A stretch of DNA of 64,000 bases from Pedobacter ureilyticus (GCF_005925345.1 NZ_SSHJ01000018.1:1-64000); one strand, 5' to 3'; numbered from the stretch's first letter, positions 26,944 to 36,595 are shown. Numbers and translations: made by a program. The notes: generated from the sequence alone by a model not told the origin.

Positions 26944-28464
26944 TTACACTAAACAGTTTCCCGTCATGATTGAAGGAATTTCAATGCCCATTATTTTTAA
27001 TACAGTAGGGCCAATATCACCCAATTTACCATCTTTAATTGCTTTATAGTCCTTATCTATTAAAATGCATGGAACTAAATTGGTGGTATGTGCGGTATTT
27101 ACAGAGCCGTCTTCATTTGTCATAAATTCTGCATTACCATGGTCGGCTAAAATGATGAAAGAATAGCCGTTGGATACGCCCTTTTCCACTACTGCTTGTG
27201 CACAGGCGTCCACAGTTTCTACCGCTTTAACCACTGCATCAAAAACGCCTGTATGCCCAACCATATCAGGGTTTGCAAAGTTTAGGCAAACGAAATCTGG
27301 CCATTGGCTTTGCAGTTCCTTAGTAATCGCTTCTGTAATTCCTGCAGCACTCATTTCGGGTTGTAAATCGTAAGTTGCCACTTTTGGCGAAGGCACTAAA
27401 ATACGTTTCTCATTGATAAACTCTTTTTCCCTGCCACCAGAGAAGAAGAACGTAACGTGCGGATATTTTTCTGTTTCGGCAATTCTGATCTGATTTTTAC
27501 CATTGGCTTCCAGAACTTCGCCAAGCGTATTTGTTAGATCGTCTTTTGTAAATATTACGTTAACGTTTTCAAAACTTTCGTCGTAGCTGGTCATGGTTAC
27601 GTAATACAAAGGCAGTTTGGTCATGCATTGCTCTGGAAAATCTTTTTGACAAAGTGCCTGCGTAATTTCCCGGCCTCTGTCTGTACGATAATTGAAACAA
27701 ATTACTACATCACCTTCTTTAATGGTTGCCGTTGGATTGCCTTGTTCGTCAGTAATTACGATGGGTTTGGTAAATTCGTCAGTAATGCCATCGGCATAAG
27801 ATTGTTGGATGGCTAATTCTGGGCTGTTAAATTTCTCCCCAATGCCATTAATCATTACATCGTAAGCCAATTTTACACGTTCCCAACGGTTATCCCTATC
27901 CATGGCATAGTACCTGCCTACCATTGATGCTATTTTACCTACACCATTTTTCAAATGCTTGTCTAATGTACTAATGTAATTTAAACCTCCATTTGGGTCG
28001 GTGTCTCTTCCATCTAAAAAGGCATGCACAAATACATCCTTTAAGCCGGCTTCTCCGGCAGCGTCACATAAGGCCATTAAGTGGTTGATATGTGCATGAA
28101 CTCCACCATCAGAAACCAGACCAATAAAATGCACTGGCTTGTGATTGGCTTTAGCATAAGCGAAAGCATTCACTAAAGTTGCATTGCTATGTAAGGTTCT
28201 ATCCTCTATGGCTTTGTTAATACGTCCTAGCTCTTGGTAAACCACTCTTCCGGCGCCTAAATTCATGTGTCCCACTTCCGAATTTCCCATTTGCCCTGCT
28301 GGTAAGCCAACTGCTTCGCCGGAAGCCTCTAATTTTGAGTTAGGGTAATTAAGTAATAAGGAGTCGAAAAATGGAGTTTTGGCAGCAAAAGCAGCGTCAG
28401 ACTTATCTTTTTTGCCGTAGCCCCATCCATCAAGAATTAATAGTACCAGTTTTTTAGTTTCCAT
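26944..28464 (-). CDS. gpmI: 2,3-bisphosphoglycerate-independent phosphoglycerate mutase
   Basis: A 506-residue metalloenzyme of the alkaline phosphatase superfamily, interconverting 3- and 2-phosphoglycerate in glycolysis. Seen are LILDGWGYG (metal-binding Asp near residue 11), the nucleophile Ser in MGNSEVGHMNLGAGR (about 60-74), HAFLDGRDT, RYYAMDRDNRWERV (about 190-203), NFANPDMVGHTG and ILADHGNAE with the remaining metal ligands. Length is standard. It appears monocistronic. Confidence 0.97.
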   Translation of the reverse strand: METKKLVLLILDGWGYGKKDKSDAAFAAKTPFFDSLLLNYPNSKLEASGEAVGLPAGQMGNSEVGHMNLGAGRVVYQELGRINKAIEDRTLHSNATLVNAFAYAKANHKPVHFIGLVSDGGVHAHINHLMALCDAAGEAGLKDVFVHAFLDGRDTDPNGGLNYISTLDKHLKNGVGKIASMVGRYYAMDRDNRWERVKLAYDVMINGIGEKFNSPELAIQQSYADGITDEFTKPIVITDEQGNPTATIKEGDVVICFNYRTDRGREITQALCQKDFPEQCMTKLPLYYVTMTSYDESFENVNVIFTKDDLTNTLGEVLEANGKNQIRIAETEKYPHVTFFFSGGREKEFINEKRILVPSPKVATYDLQPEMSAAGITEAITKELQSQWPDFVCLNFANPDMVGHTGVFDAVVKAVETVDACAQAVVEKGVSNGYSFIILADHGNAEFMTNEDGSVNTAHTTNLVPCILIDKDYKAIKDGKLGDIGPTVLKIMGIEIPSIMTGNCLV

Positions 28465-28597
28465 TATAATTTGTTATTATCGATGTTTTACGTTGTTTTG
28501 CAAATATACTTGAAATTAAGCCCTAAACCCAATTATTTGAATTTATTTGAGGATAAGTGGCATAGTTTTAGTGGCTGTAATACTTTAGCTTTTAAGG

Positions 28598-28996
28598 ATG
28601 ATGTATAAATCTATACTTGCGCTCATGATAATTTTTTTCCATTTTCAGCCCCAAGGGCCGATGCAGGGAGATATTGCCGATGAGTTGGCAACCAATTTTA
28701 AGCAGGGCAACTCTAAGGAAATAGCTAAAAGTTTTGCTTCGTCTGTAGAATTGATCATCATTGATCATGAAGATGTATACAATAAAGCACAAGCAGAACA
28801 AATTCTTAAAGACTTTTTTCTCAAAAATCCACCTAGCAAAACAAGTATCATTCATAAACTGAGTAATAATCCAAATTACCGACTTACTATTCTTTCTTTA
28901 AGTGCTAAAACCGAGAAATTTAGAGTTACCGTAACCATGAAAAAAGTTTCTAATGCTTTTTTAATCACCGAGTTAAGGATAGAGCCAGAGAGATAA
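28598..28996 (+). CDS. DUF4783-family exported protein
   Basis: A 132-residue protein with an N-terminal signal-like hydrophobic stretch (about residues 5-18) and a small NTF2-like alpha+beta fold: DELATNFKQGNSKEIAKSF, then VYNKAQAEQILKDFFLKNPP and C-terminal beta strands. It matches the DUF4783 proteins that commonly precede nadC in Bacteroidota. Function unknown. It begins a rightward run with nadC (49 bp gap) and plsY. Confidence 0.78.
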   Translation: MMYKSILALMIIFFHFQPQGPMQGDIADELATNFKQGNSKEIAKSFASSVELIIIDHEDVYNKAQAEQILKDFFLKNPPSKTSIIHKLSNNPNYRLTILSLSAKTEKFRVTVTMKKVSNAFLITELRIEPER

Positions 28997-29045
28997 TGCT
29001 ATATTGATAAGCATTTTGTTATTTTTGTAGCAAAATTTTATTGCT

Positions 29046-29888
29046 TTGGATAAAAAACTTATTGATCTATTTATAAAAAATGCGATTGCCGAAGATGTAG
29101 GAGATGGAGATCATACGTCTTTATCTACCATACCGCAGGGAACACAGGGGAAAGCTAAGTTAATTGTAAAAGAAAAGGGAATTTTAGCGGGTGTAGAACT
29201 TGCCTTGGAGATTTTTAACCAAGTAGATTCTAGTTTAGAGGTAGAAACATTTTTGCACGACGGTCAAGAAGTAAACCCTGGTGATATTGCCTTTACAGTT
29301 CACGGTAGTACGCACGCCATTTTATTGGCCGAACGTTTAGTACTCAATTGCATGCAACGTATGAGTGGTATTGCCACTAAAACCAATCGCATTGTAAAGT
29401 CATTAGCTGAATATAACACCAAAGTATTAGATACTAGAAAAACGACACCCGGTTTAAGGTACTTAGAAAAATGGGCGGTTAGAATTGGCGGTGGAGTTAA
29501 CCACAGAATTGGCTTGTACGATATGATTTTGATTAAGGATAACCATGTGGATTATGCAGGAGGTATTGCCAATGCTATTCATCAGGCCAATGCTTATCTA
29601 AAAGATACAGGCAAGCAATTACAAATAGAAATAGAGGTAAGAAATATCCAAGAGCTGGAGGAAGTATTGGCTATTGGTAAGGTAAATAGGATTATGTTAG
29701 ATAATTTTGAATTGCCTTTGCTTAAACAAGCTGTGCAACTAATTAATGGTAGGTTTGTAACCGAAGCTTCTGGCGGAATTGTAGAAGAAAACGTTGCTGA
29801 TTATGCTGCTTGTGGGGTAGATTATATTTCTATGGGCGCTTTAACACATTCTGTAAAAAGCTTAGATTTAAGTTTAAAGGCTTTTTAG
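29046..29888 (+). CDS. nadC: Nicotinate-nucleotide pyrophosphorylase (carboxylating)
   Basis: A 280-residue enzyme that converts quinolinate and PRPP to nicotinate mononucleotide in NAD synthesis. It starts with TTG at 29046: no ATG lies nearby and the N-terminus (DKKLIDLFIKNAIAEDVGDG) is family-typical, so the rare start is well supported. Motifs include ERLVLNCMQRMSGIAT (about 98-113), the PRPP/quinolinate Arg-Lys in DTRKTTPGLR, RIGGGVNHR, LIKDNH and EVEVRN-like EIEVRN plus IMLDNF. It is followed by plsY. Confidence 0.95.
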   Translation: MDKKLIDLFIKNAIAEDVGDGDHTSLSTIPQGTQGKAKLIVKEKGILAGVELALEIFNQVDSSLEVETFLHDGQEVNPGDIAFTVHGSTHAILLAERLVLNCMQRMSGIATKTNRIVKSLAEYNTKVLDTRKTTPGLRYLEKWAVRIGGGVNHRIGLYDMILIKDNHVDYAGGIANAIHQANAYLKDTGKQLQIEIEVRNIQELEEVLAIGKVNRIMLDNFELPLLKQAVQLINGRFVTEASGGIVEENVADYAACGVDYISMGALTHSVKSLDLSLKAF

Positions 29889-29947
29889 TATGCACACTAA
29901 TTTTCTAAAGTTTCCGGAAACATTTTTTTTATTATCATTGTAGGCAA

Positions 29948-30595
29948 ATGATTTCAATCTATTCCATCTCTGCACTTATTGCGGCCTATCTTTTGGGGTC
30001 TATACCTACAGCGGTTTGGCTAGGACAGGCCTTTTATGGTATCGACGTAAGGGAGTACGGAAGCGGTAATGCAGGAGCTACAAATACATTTAGGGTTTTA
30101 GGTAAAAAGCCTGGTATCATTGTAATGACTATTGATATTATGAAGGGCTTTACTGCAACCAAATTGGCTTACCTAATTGGTCTATCGGTAACAGGGCCAA
30201 AATATTCCGCCCAATTTGTTAATTATGAGTTGGCGCTTGGTGTAATCGCCGTTATGGGGCATTTATTCCCAATATTTGCTGGTTTTAGGGGCGGAAAAGG
30301 TGTAGCAACGCTATTTGGAATGGTGTTGGCTGTAAATCCGTTGGCGGCTTTACTTTGTGTAAGTGTTTTTATTACAGTACTTTTGGTTTCTAAGTACGTT
30401 TCTTTAAGTTCAATTTGTGCTGGTTTCACTTTCCCGTTGGGCACAGTTTTTGTTTTTCAATCGTCCGTAAAGGCCGAAGTGCTCTATAGTATTTGTGTTT
30501 GTGTACTCATTTTAGTTACGCATCAGAAAAATATAGAGCGTTTGTTAAAAGGAAAAGAATCTAAAGTATATCTATTTAAGAAAAAACAAGCTTAA
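29948..30595 (+). CDS. plsY: Glycerol-3-phosphate acyltransferase PlsY
   Basis: A 215-residue inner-membrane acyltransferase that uses acyl-phosphate to acylate glycerol-3-phosphate, the first step of phospholipid synthesis. Three cytoplasmic motifs are seen: SIPTAVWLGQ (motif 1, about 18-27), GSGNAGATNTFRVLGKKPG (about 38-56) and HLFPIFAGFRGGKGVAT (about 104-120). Five hydrophobic helices are evident. Upstream nadC is on the same strand. Confidence 0.94.
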   Translation: MISIYSISALIAAYLLGSIPTAVWLGQAFYGIDVREYGSGNAGATNTFRVLGKKPGIIVMTIDIMKGFTATKLAYLIGLSVTGPKYSAQFVNYELALGVIAVMGHLFPIFAGFRGGKGVATLFGMVLAVNPLAALLCVSVFITVLLVSKYVSLSSICAGFTFPLGTVFVFQSSVKAEVLYSICVCVLILVTHQKNIERLLKGKESKVYLFKKKQA

Positions 30596-30659
30596 CATCT
30601 AAAACTGTCAAACAAATTGTTTGGAAAATGGGTTATGTGTTGGGTATAAATTTACAACC

Positions 30660-31466
30660 ATGAAGAAAACAATAATTTTTGGGATGGCTACGGCGTTGCT
30701 TGCTATCTCCTCATGCTCAACTGTTCCATTGACCGGCCGTAGTAGGTTAAGTTTAGTTGATGATAGCCAGTTACAACAACAAGCCGCTATTGGCTATGCT
30801 CAGCTATTGAGCGATCCTTCTACAAAAGTAGTTTCCACTAATAATGCTAATGCAGCAATGGTGAAGCGTGTAGGTCAAAAAATTGCTGCCGCTGTAACCC
30901 AATACATGAACCAAAATGGTTATGGAGATCAAATTAAAGGTTATAAATGGGAATATAACCTAATCGAAAGCAAAGAAATTAACGCTTGGTGTATGCCGGG
31001 AGGTAAAATAGCGGTTTACACGGGTATTTTACCGGTAACCAAAGATGAAGCAGGATTAGCAACCGTAATGGGGCATGAGGTGGCTCACGCCATTGCGCAG
31101 CACTCGGCAGAGAGGGCATCACAAATGACTGTAGCGCAGGGATTGGGAGCCGCTGTTGGTGTGGCTAGTGCTAATTCTAAATATGCCAACTATATCAATG
31201 CAGCCTACGGTATTGGTGGCCAACTTACGATTTTAAGTTATGGAAGAAACCAAGAGCTGGAAGCGGATAAAATGGGTTTATCTTTTATGGCCATGGCGGG
31301 CTATAATCCAAATAGTGCAATTAGTTTTTGGCAACGGATGGCACAGGCAAGCGCCGGGTCACAAAAGCCACCAGCGTTTTTAAGTACCCACCCTACAGAT
31401 GAATCTCGCATTGCGCAAATTAGGAGAGATTTGCCTGAGGCAATGAAATATTATAAAGGGAAATAA
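30660..31466 (+). CDS. M48-family metalloprotease lipoprotein
   Basis: From ATG 30660 the protein has 268 residues with a lipoprotein signal (MKKTIIFGMATALLAISSCS, lipidated Cys near residue 20); an upstream start at 30621 adds 13 residues that spoil the signal. The zinc site HEVAHAIAQHSAER (HExxH) and the downstream third ligand in ELEADKMG define M48. Such periplasmic BepA/LoiP-like proteases assist outer-membrane quality control. It follows plsY on the plus strand. Confidence 0.88.
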   Translation: MKKTIIFGMATALLAISSCSTVPLTGRSRLSLVDDSQLQQQAAIGYAQLLSDPSTKVVSTNNANAAMVKRVGQKIAAAVTQYMNQNGYGDQIKGYKWEYNLIESKEINAWCMPGGKIAVYTGILPVTKDEAGLATVMGHEVAHAIAQHSAERASQMTVAQGLGAAVGVASANSKYANYINAAYGIGGQLTILSYGRNQELEADKMGLSFMAMAGYNPNSAISFWQRMAQASAGSQKPPAFLSTHPTDESRIAQIRRDLPEAMKYYKGK

Positions 31467-31472
31467 TTTCTT

Positions 31473-31508
31473 AATTAGCTAATTAGCAAATCTGCTAATT
31501 AGCTAATT
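31473..31508. terminator. Bidirectional hairpin terminator
   Basis: AATTAGCTAATTAGCA (31473-31488) and TGCTAATTAGCTAATT (31493-31508) form a 16-bp perfect stem with a 4-nt loop between the convergent M48 and pabB-like genes. It is followed by a T-run on the plus strand, and its right arm overlaps the last codons of the leftward gene. Confidence 0.75.
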
Positions 31509-32756
31509 TTTTAATACCCTCATTATTGCCGACGCTTTCAATAAGCACTCTTCGTATTCTTTCTCCGCATCAGACGCGTAAGTTATAGCGCCCCCTACCT
31601 GAAAAGAGAGGTATTGGCTTTCTGCATTGTACAAAATGCTCCTGATGATCACATTGAAATCAAAATCTCCATTCGGACTGATATAGCCAAATGAGCCAGA
31701 GTATGCACCTCTTTTGCTTCTTTCGTATTGGTTAATCAATTGCATTGCCCGTAACTTAGGCGCTCCCGTCATCGATCCCATAGGGAAAGTATTTTTAATG
31801 GCATCTATGTAATTTACATCCGGAGAAAGCTCGCAGCTAACGCTAGAGATCATTTGATGAACTTGGGGAAAAGTATAAATACCGAATAGCTCGTCTACCT
31901 TAACTGTACCTTTAACTGCGCTTTTAGTTAAATCATTTCTAACTAGGTCTACAATCATCACATTTTCTGCCTGCTCTTTCTTACTGTTTTTGAGGGTAGC
32001 CTTGATCTCTGCGTCCTCTAACTTGTCTTTACTTCGCTTGGCTGTCCCCTTAATAGGTTGTGAAGTAAGTACATTTCCTCGCTTAGATAAAAACCTTTCT
32101 GGCGTAGCAGATAAAATGAATTTACTTCCTATTTTAAAGAAACCGGAAAAAGGCGTGGGCGAAACTTTAGCAAGGTTTTGATAGGTTTTGAGTGGATCTA
32201 TAATTGCATTTTCGGCAAAAAATTCTTGACAAAAGTTAATCTCATAAATATCACCACGCTTAATATGTTCCCTGATTCTTTCGATATAGCCTAAGTATTC
32301 ATTCTTTGTAAACTTGCTTTTAATAGATAAATAACTACCTGTTTTTTGTTCAGAAATAGGGGTGGCTAATATTTGATTGATAATTTCTTTTTCACCCTTG
32401 AGTACTTGGATGTTATTTTCCTTAATTGAAATCAAGTATTTTGGGATAAAAAAGTACAAGTCTGGAAAATTTAGCTGATCTTTTTTGGGATTTCCAATTT
32501 CCTCAATTTCGTCCTTCAAATCATAGGTCAAGAGGCCAAACATCCAATCTTTATTTTCTTGTGCAAAGGTTTTTAACGATATGAAAGCTGTTCCAACTTG
32601 AGCGGTTAACTCATTCTCTTTTCCGAAACCAATTATACAATCGTGTTTACCGTATTTATCTTCGTAAGCATGAGAATCTAGGTAGCAGCATACGTCAAAA
32701 TTTGATGCATATTGTAGTGCTTTCTGTTTAAAATCGGAGATTTGCTTTTCAGTCAT
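31503..32756 (-). CDS. pabB: Aminodeoxychorismate synthase component I (PabB-like)
   Basis: Using ATG 32756 (MTEKQISDF) the protein has 417 residues; a longer start at 32795 is less typical. It belongs to the chorismate-utilising enzymes, with KRGDIYEINFCQEFFAE, the catalytic core SQPIKGTAKRSKD (PIKGT near residue 230), NVMIVDLVRNDL, the TFPMGSMTGAPKLRAM motif (about 333-348), GAYSGSFGYI and FQVGGAITYASDAEKEYEE at the end. It should aminate chorismate for folate synthesis with a glutaminase partner that is not in this window; anthranilate synthase or isochorismate synthase are less likely. Confidence 0.87.
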   Translation of the reverse strand: MTEKQISDFKQKALQYASNFDVCCYLDSHAYEDKYGKHDCIIGFGKENELTAQVGTAFISLKTFAQENKDWMFGLLTYDLKDEIEEIGNPKKDQLNFPDLYFFIPKYLISIKENNIQVLKGEKEIINQILATPISEQKTGSYLSIKSKFTKNEYLGYIERIREHIKRGDIYEINFCQEFFAENAIIDPLKTYQNLAKVSPTPFSGFFKIGSKFILSATPERFLSKRGNVLTSQPIKGTAKRSKDKLEDAEIKATLKNSKKEQAENVMIVDLVRNDLTKSAVKGTVKVDELFGIYTFPQVHQMISSVSCELSPDVNYIDAIKNTFPMGSMTGAPKLRAMQLINQYERSKRGAYSGSFGYISPNGDFDFNVIIRSILYNAESQYLSFQVGGAITYASDAEKEYEECLLKASAIMRVLKN

Positions 32757-32831
32757 TTTTTTATTACGCAAAGGTAGAAAATGAAAACTAAGCAAGGCTA
32801 AAATTTATATCTTTAAGCTTTATTTACTTTT

Positions 32832-33431
32832 ATGATGAGAAAAAATTTTTTAGCATTATGCTTTTTAGTGGTAGGTTGTGCTGTCGCAACTGCTCAGAAA
32901 TCTACCAAAGACGATTATCACGATTTTACAGTTTATAGGACCACTAAAGGCAATGAAATTGATATCAATAAAATTAAAGCCTTGCTAGCTCAAAAAGATC
33001 AGCTTACAGTTAAACAGTTGGCTAACGTGGAATATCACCTAGGGCGAATGTATGAAGAAATTGGCAAGCCAGATGATGCTTTGCTACACTATACGGAATC
33101 TATCAAAGGTGAACCCAATTATTCGGTAATACATAGGGCAATGGGTTTTATCTATTTGAATAAGACTAAACCATTCGTACAACAGATGAATGAGGCATCG
33201 GCTGCAAAGAATGTAGTAGCCAATACGAAAGCTTTTAAAAGCTATAAGGCCATGGTTCAAAAAGCATTACCTCATTTAGAGAAATATCAAGCTTGTGAAC
33301 CCGATGAAGATACTTTGATGATCATCACTAATTTATATAAAAGTATAAAGGAACAACAGTTATTCGCGGCTTTACCAGAACGGTTAAAGGTTTTAGCTCA
33401 AAATTGCGTAAGCCTTTTAGAGGACGAATAA
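32832..33431 (+). CDS. Exported TPR-like protein
   Basis: A 199-residue protein with a signal peptide (MMRKNFLALCFLVVGCAVATAQ, cut after TAQ). A TPR-like unit, NVEYHLGRMYEEIGKPDDALLHYTESIKGEPN, covers about residues 66-98, and the rest is helical. It is likely periplasmic. It is divergent from pabB and ends in a good terminator, so it is monocistronic. Function unknown. Confidence 0.68.
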   Translation: MMRKNFLALCFLVVGCAVATAQKSTKDDYHDFTVYRTTKGNEIDINKIKALLAQKDQLTVKQLANVEYHLGRMYEEIGKPDDALLHYTESIKGEPNYSVIHRAMGFIYLNKTKPFVQQMNEASAAKNVVANTKAFKSYKAMVQKALPHLEKYQACEPDEDTLMIITNLYKSIKEQQLFAALPERLKVLAQNCVSLLEDE

Positions 33432-33488
33432 AATGGATTTTCTCCAAAAATTAGCTACTATATCTCAAACAATAGGTAAGAAAATTAC

Positions 33489-33537
33489 TACTGAAGCACA
33501 TTTGATATGAATTAATTTCGATGTGCTTCAGTTTTTC
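33489..33537 (+). terminator. Rho-independent terminator after the TPR-like gene
   Basis: ACTGAAGCACAT (33489-33500) pairs perfectly with ATGTGCTTCAGT (33521-33532) and is followed by TTTTT on the plus strand. It lies 58 bp past the stop codon. Confidence 0.8.
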
Positions 33538-33623
33538 TTCTCCAATTTTCTAAATATTTGCAATAAAACTCGAAATAATGCTCGGTTTATTTTTAAAATA
33601 GTTGCTTATGTTTATTGTATCGA

Positions 33624-34652
33624 TTAGCTTTTTGCTTTGCTTGGCAGGTAATGGTAAGTATAAAATTGTTTCTTAAAACATTTGTAATTTTTTACCGCAC
33701 CTAAGGTATGCATCATTTTAATGTAATACCATGCCAAATCTAATTGATGGGGCTTAAACCCGCTTCTAGCACTTTTAGGGTATAAATGGTGGTTGTTATG
33801 CCATTCGCCAGCAACAAATCCTGGCCAAAGCTGATTGATTGAATTGTCTTTTTGGTTGTAATCTGTTCCTGCTTTTTTCTTGTCATCGCCTTTACCGTGC
33901 CCTTCATAATTAAAGGTACGCACCCCTACACCCCAAAATCCGGCGGCGCCAAATAAAGTACAAGCTAGGGCGTGGCCGCCAATTAAATAAAACGCCGCAT
34001 ACCAAAATGCCCAATTTAGCAACCAAGATAAAATTGCGCCTTTTGGATTAACATAAGATCCCCAATATTGGTATTGTGTGTACGTATTTGATTTCACACC
34101 TGTATGTTCCATCAATTGTTGCACACGCTTAAACTCAGCTTCGCTCAAATCTTTGGCTATGGGTTGGTGGTTTACATCAGCCAAAAAGCAATATAAAAAG
34201 CCAGCTTGTGCATTGTAAGGATCTCCAGGTTTATCTGATAAAGAATGATGAACATGATGGGAAATTACGTAAATCTCTTCGGGAATTACATTGATGGTAA
34301 GGTTCTGCGTAAAAAATCGCCAGTATTTGTTTCTAAATGTATAGGCTCCATGGGTGCAATATCTATGATGCCAGATGGTGCCATGGGTTCCCATGATGAT
34401 CATGCTGTAAACAAATGCGGCTAAAACTGTCCACCATTCTAAAAAATAAATTAGAAAAATGAAGAAGAAAGGGATTAAACACAAAATTTTAATCCAACTT
34501 AGAAAAGGAAGCCAGTTTTTTTTATCTCCAAAAATGTTGAGTCTACTGAAGAATTCTTTTAGAATTTGAGCGCCAGATGGTTTAATTAGCTCGCCACTAT
34601 CGTCTTTCCAACCGTATGTAGGCGGTTGTAGAACTCTTTCAAAGAAGTGCAT
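33624..34652 (-). CDS. Membrane fatty acid desaturase (acyl-CoA desaturase type)
   Basis: I place the start at 34652 (MHFFERVLQPP), giving 342 residues; the open frame extends to 34853 but that extension translates the ahcY terminator and a repeat. The di-iron histidine boxes are HHRYCTHG (about 115-122), HHVHHSLSDKPGDPYNA (about 152-168) and EWHNNHHLYP (about 283-292). Hydrophobic segments flank them (near 58-100 and 215-250). It should introduce a cis double bond in acyl chains, adjusting membrane fluidity. Confidence 0.88.
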   Translation of the reverse strand: MHFFERVLQPPTYGWKDDSGELIKPSGAQILKEFFSRLNIFGDKKNWLPFLSWIKILCLIPFFFIFLIYFLEWWTVLAAFVYSMIIMGTHGTIWHHRYCTHGAYTFRNKYWRFFTQNLTINVIPEEIYVISHHVHHSLSDKPGDPYNAQAGFLYCFLADVNHQPIAKDLSEAEFKRVQQLMEHTGVKSNTYTQYQYWGSYVNPKGAILSWLLNWAFWYAAFYLIGGHALACTLFGAAGFWGVGVRTFNYEGHGKGDDKKKAGTDYNQKDNSINQLWPGFVAGEWHNNHHLYPKSARSGFKPHQLDLAWYYIKMMHTLGAVKNYKCFKKQFYTYHYLPSKAKS

Positions 34653-34787
34653 TGTATAATTTGTTGGTTTTAGTTTGTTGTTCGATTTTTCTTTTTTAGA
34701 GAATTTTGTTGTAAGATATGTTTTTTTTAGCAATAATGGATTTATTTCCAATAGATTAAAATTTAACAGCTTTAATCTATAAACGCA

Positions 34788-34818
34788 AAAAAGGATGTAC
34801 AATTTGCACATCCTTTTT
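34788..34818 (-). terminator. Rho-independent terminator of ahcY
   Basis: AAAAAGGATGT (34788-34798) and ACATCCTTTTT (34808-34818) form an 11-bp perfect stem with a 9-nt loop, with a T-run on the minus strand. It starts 50 bp beyond the ahcY stop. Confidence 0.82.
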
Positions 34819-34831
34819 ATATCTAGCAAAT

Positions 34832-34858
34832 GAGATTGCTTCGTTCCTCTCAATGAGG
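34832..34858 (-). repeat. Dispersed intergenic repeat, family A copy 2
   Basis: On the minus strand CCTCATTGAGAGGAACGAAG and following CAATCTC match the repeat at 150-175 with a few differences. It lies between the ahcY stop and its terminator. Confidence 0.6.
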
Positions 34859-34867
34859 AGAAGTCGG

Positions 34868-36184
34868 CTAGTATCTATAAGCTTCTGGTTTAAACGGACC
34901 TTCAACTGCTACACCGATATATTCTGCTTGGTGAGGATCAAGAACATCTAACTCTACACCAATCTTTTCTAAGTGTAAACGAGCTACTTTTTCGTCTAAG
35001 TGCTTAGGTAAAACGTAAACTTTGTTTTCGTAAGCATCTCTATTGGTCCAAAGTTCTAACTGAGCCAAAGTTTGGTTAGTGAACGAATTACTCATTACAA
35101 AAGATGGGTGGCCAGTGGCACAACCTAAGTTTACCAAACGGCCTTCAGCCAAAATGATTACATCTTTACCGTCAATAGTATATTTATCTACCTGAGGCTT
35201 GATTTCTACTTTAGTGTTGCCATAGTTTTGGTTTAACCAAGCCATGTCAATTTCATTGTCGAAGTGACCGATGTTACAAACGATAGCTTTGTCTTTCATG
35301 GTTTTGAAATGCTCGCCACGAACAATATCGCGGTTACCTGTAGTTGTAACTACGATATCAGCTTCTTTAACTGCGTTAGCAAATTTCTTCACTTCGTAAC
35401 CTTCCATTGCTGCTTGTAAAGCACAAATTGGATCAATTTCGGTAACGATTACACGTACACCTTGTGAACTTAAAGATGCAGCAGAACCTTTACCTACATC
35501 GCCATAACCAGCAACAACGGCTACTTTTCCAGCCATCATTACATCTGTAGCACGGCGAATGGCGTCTACTAATGATTCGCGGCAGCCGTATTTGTTATCG
35601 AACTTAGATTTAGTTACCGAGTCGTTAACGTTGATTGCAGGTAAGTGTAAGGTGCCGTTTTTCATACGCTCGTACAAACGGTGTACACCCGTGGTAGTTT
35701 CTTCAGATAAACCTTTGATGCCGGCAATTAACTCTGGGTACTGATCAAACACCATATTGGTTAAATCACCACCGTCATCCAAAATCATGTTTAAAGGTTG
35801 ACGATCTGGGCCAAAGTGTAAAGTTTGCTCAATGCACCAATCAAACTCTTGTTCGTTTAAGCCTTTCCAAGCATAAACTTGAATACCCGCAGCAGCAATT
35901 GCCGCAGCGGCGTGATCTTGTGTAGAGAAGATATTGCATGAAGACCAAGTTACTTCGGCACCTAGTTCTACCAAAGTTTCGATTAAAACTGCAGTTTGGA
36001 TGGTCATGTGTAAACACCCGGCAATTCTAGCACCTTTTAGAGGTTTTGTTGGACCGAATTCTTTTCTTAATGACATTAAGCCGGGCATTTCTGCCTCTGC
36101 TAATTCGATCTCTTTGCGGCCCCATTCCGCCAGTGAAATGTCCTTAACTTTGTAAGGTACGTAAGTTGTCTCTACTGATGACAT
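34868..36184 (-). CDS. ahcY: Adenosylhomocysteinase (SAH hydrolase)
   Basis: A 438-residue enzyme that splits S-adenosylhomocysteine to adenosine and homocysteine in the methyl cycle. Seen are [15 protein letters not shown] (about 81-95), [10 protein letters not shown], the catalytic [21 protein letters not shown] (about 190-210), the NAD-binding [16 protein letters not shown] (about 223-238), and the C-terminal [11 protein letters not shown] with the conserved Lys and Tyr. The gene is intact, but a 24-kb integrative element is inserted at its start codon: codons 1-6 form one copy of the 21-bp attachment repeat. Its expression must now come from the element's end (36289-36320) rather than its original promoter (60365-60395). 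Confidence 0.97.
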   Translation of the reverse strand: MSSVETTYVPYKVKDISLAEWGRKEIELAEAEMPGLMSLRKEFGPTKPLKGARIAGCLHMTIQTAVLIETLVELGAEVTWSSCNIFSTQDHAAAAIAAAGIQVYAWKGLNEQEFDWCIEQTLHFGPDRQPLNMILDDGGDLTNMVFDQYPELIAGIKGLSEETTTGVHRLYERMKNGTLHLPAINVNDSVTKSKFDNKYGCRESLVDAIRRATDVMMAGKVAVVAGYGDVGKGSAASLSSQGVRVIVTEIDPICALQAAMEGYEVKKFANAVKEADIVVTTTGNRDIVRGEHFKTMKDKAIVCNIGHFDNEIDMAWLNQNYGNTKVEIKPQVDKYTIDGKDVIILAEGRLVNLGCATGHPSFVMSNSFTNQTLAQLELWTNRDAYENKVYVLPKHLDEKVARLHLEKIGVELDVLDPHQAEYIGVAVEGPFKPEAYRY

Positions 36185-36187
36185 ATT
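36167..36187. other. Attachment site (left), 21-bp core within ahcY codons 1-6
   Basis: The plus strand reads TGTCTCTACTGATGACATAT plus one T and is repeated exactly at 60322-60342. The core covers the ahcY start codon, the next five codons or so, and 3 bp upstream. Homology stops on both sides of the core, as expected for a site-specific recombination duplication. Confidence 0.9.
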
Positions 36188-36239
36188 GTTTTTATTTAAT
36201 TGTTTGAAAATTAATGATTTATGTGGTTCTTAAAAATTA

Positions 36240-36258
36240 TTTGCCCACTATTTGCCCG
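36240..36258 (+). repeat. Paired integrase arm-type repeats, left end
   Basis: TTTGCCCA (36240-36247) and TTTGCCCG (36251-36258) are spaced by 11 bp, one helical turn. The same arrangement, in the same orientation, occurs at 60202-60220 near the opposite end. Tandem sites one turn apart near each att core are typical of tyrosine integrase arm binding. Confidence 0.65.
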
Positions 36259-36288
36259 AAACTTCTTTTTATTTTAGTTTCGAAGTTC

Positions 36289-36320
36289 CAAAATTACGCA
36301 ATAGTTTGGCCATTATCAAA
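36289..36320 (-). promoter_or_regulatory. Outward promoter supplied by the element to ahcY
   Basis: On the minus strand TTTG (36317-36320), a 20-nt spacer and TAATTTTG (36289-36296) match the Bacteroidota consensus and point into ahcY, whose ATG is 104 nt downstream across the att core. It lies just outside the arm-type repeats. Confidence 0.6.
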
Positions 36321-36595
36321 GACCGTGACCTAATAACTTTTATATGAATTTTCTCAAATAAAATTTAGTCCTTTAAGTTAAATTTACTTTTAGAACGTTC
36401 ATTTGTGCTTTCTATGGTGCTGTTCTTGTTGGTATCTTTAAAGTAAGGTTGGTTAACCATCCGTCTGGATTCCGAAGCTAGTCACACATTGGGGAGAGAT
36501 TTTGATAACGTCAATAATAATATTAATAACCGCACATGACGATTTAGATTATAAAATTCGTTACAACTAAATAATATTTTAAAACCGAGTCAATT

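Larger units (their letters stand above)
36188..36595. other. Left end of the element, noncoding
   Basis: 408 bp without a gene. It holds the arm-type repeats (36240-36258) and the outward promoter to ahcY (36289-36320). From about 36321 to 36595 I see only AT-rich DNA with a near-palindrome GGTTGGTTAACCATCC (around 36448). Confidence 0.6.

Noticed and set aside
34653..34853. N-terminal extension of the desaturase
   Set aside because: It translates through the ahcY terminator hairpin and the family A repeat, so the start at 34652 is preferred.
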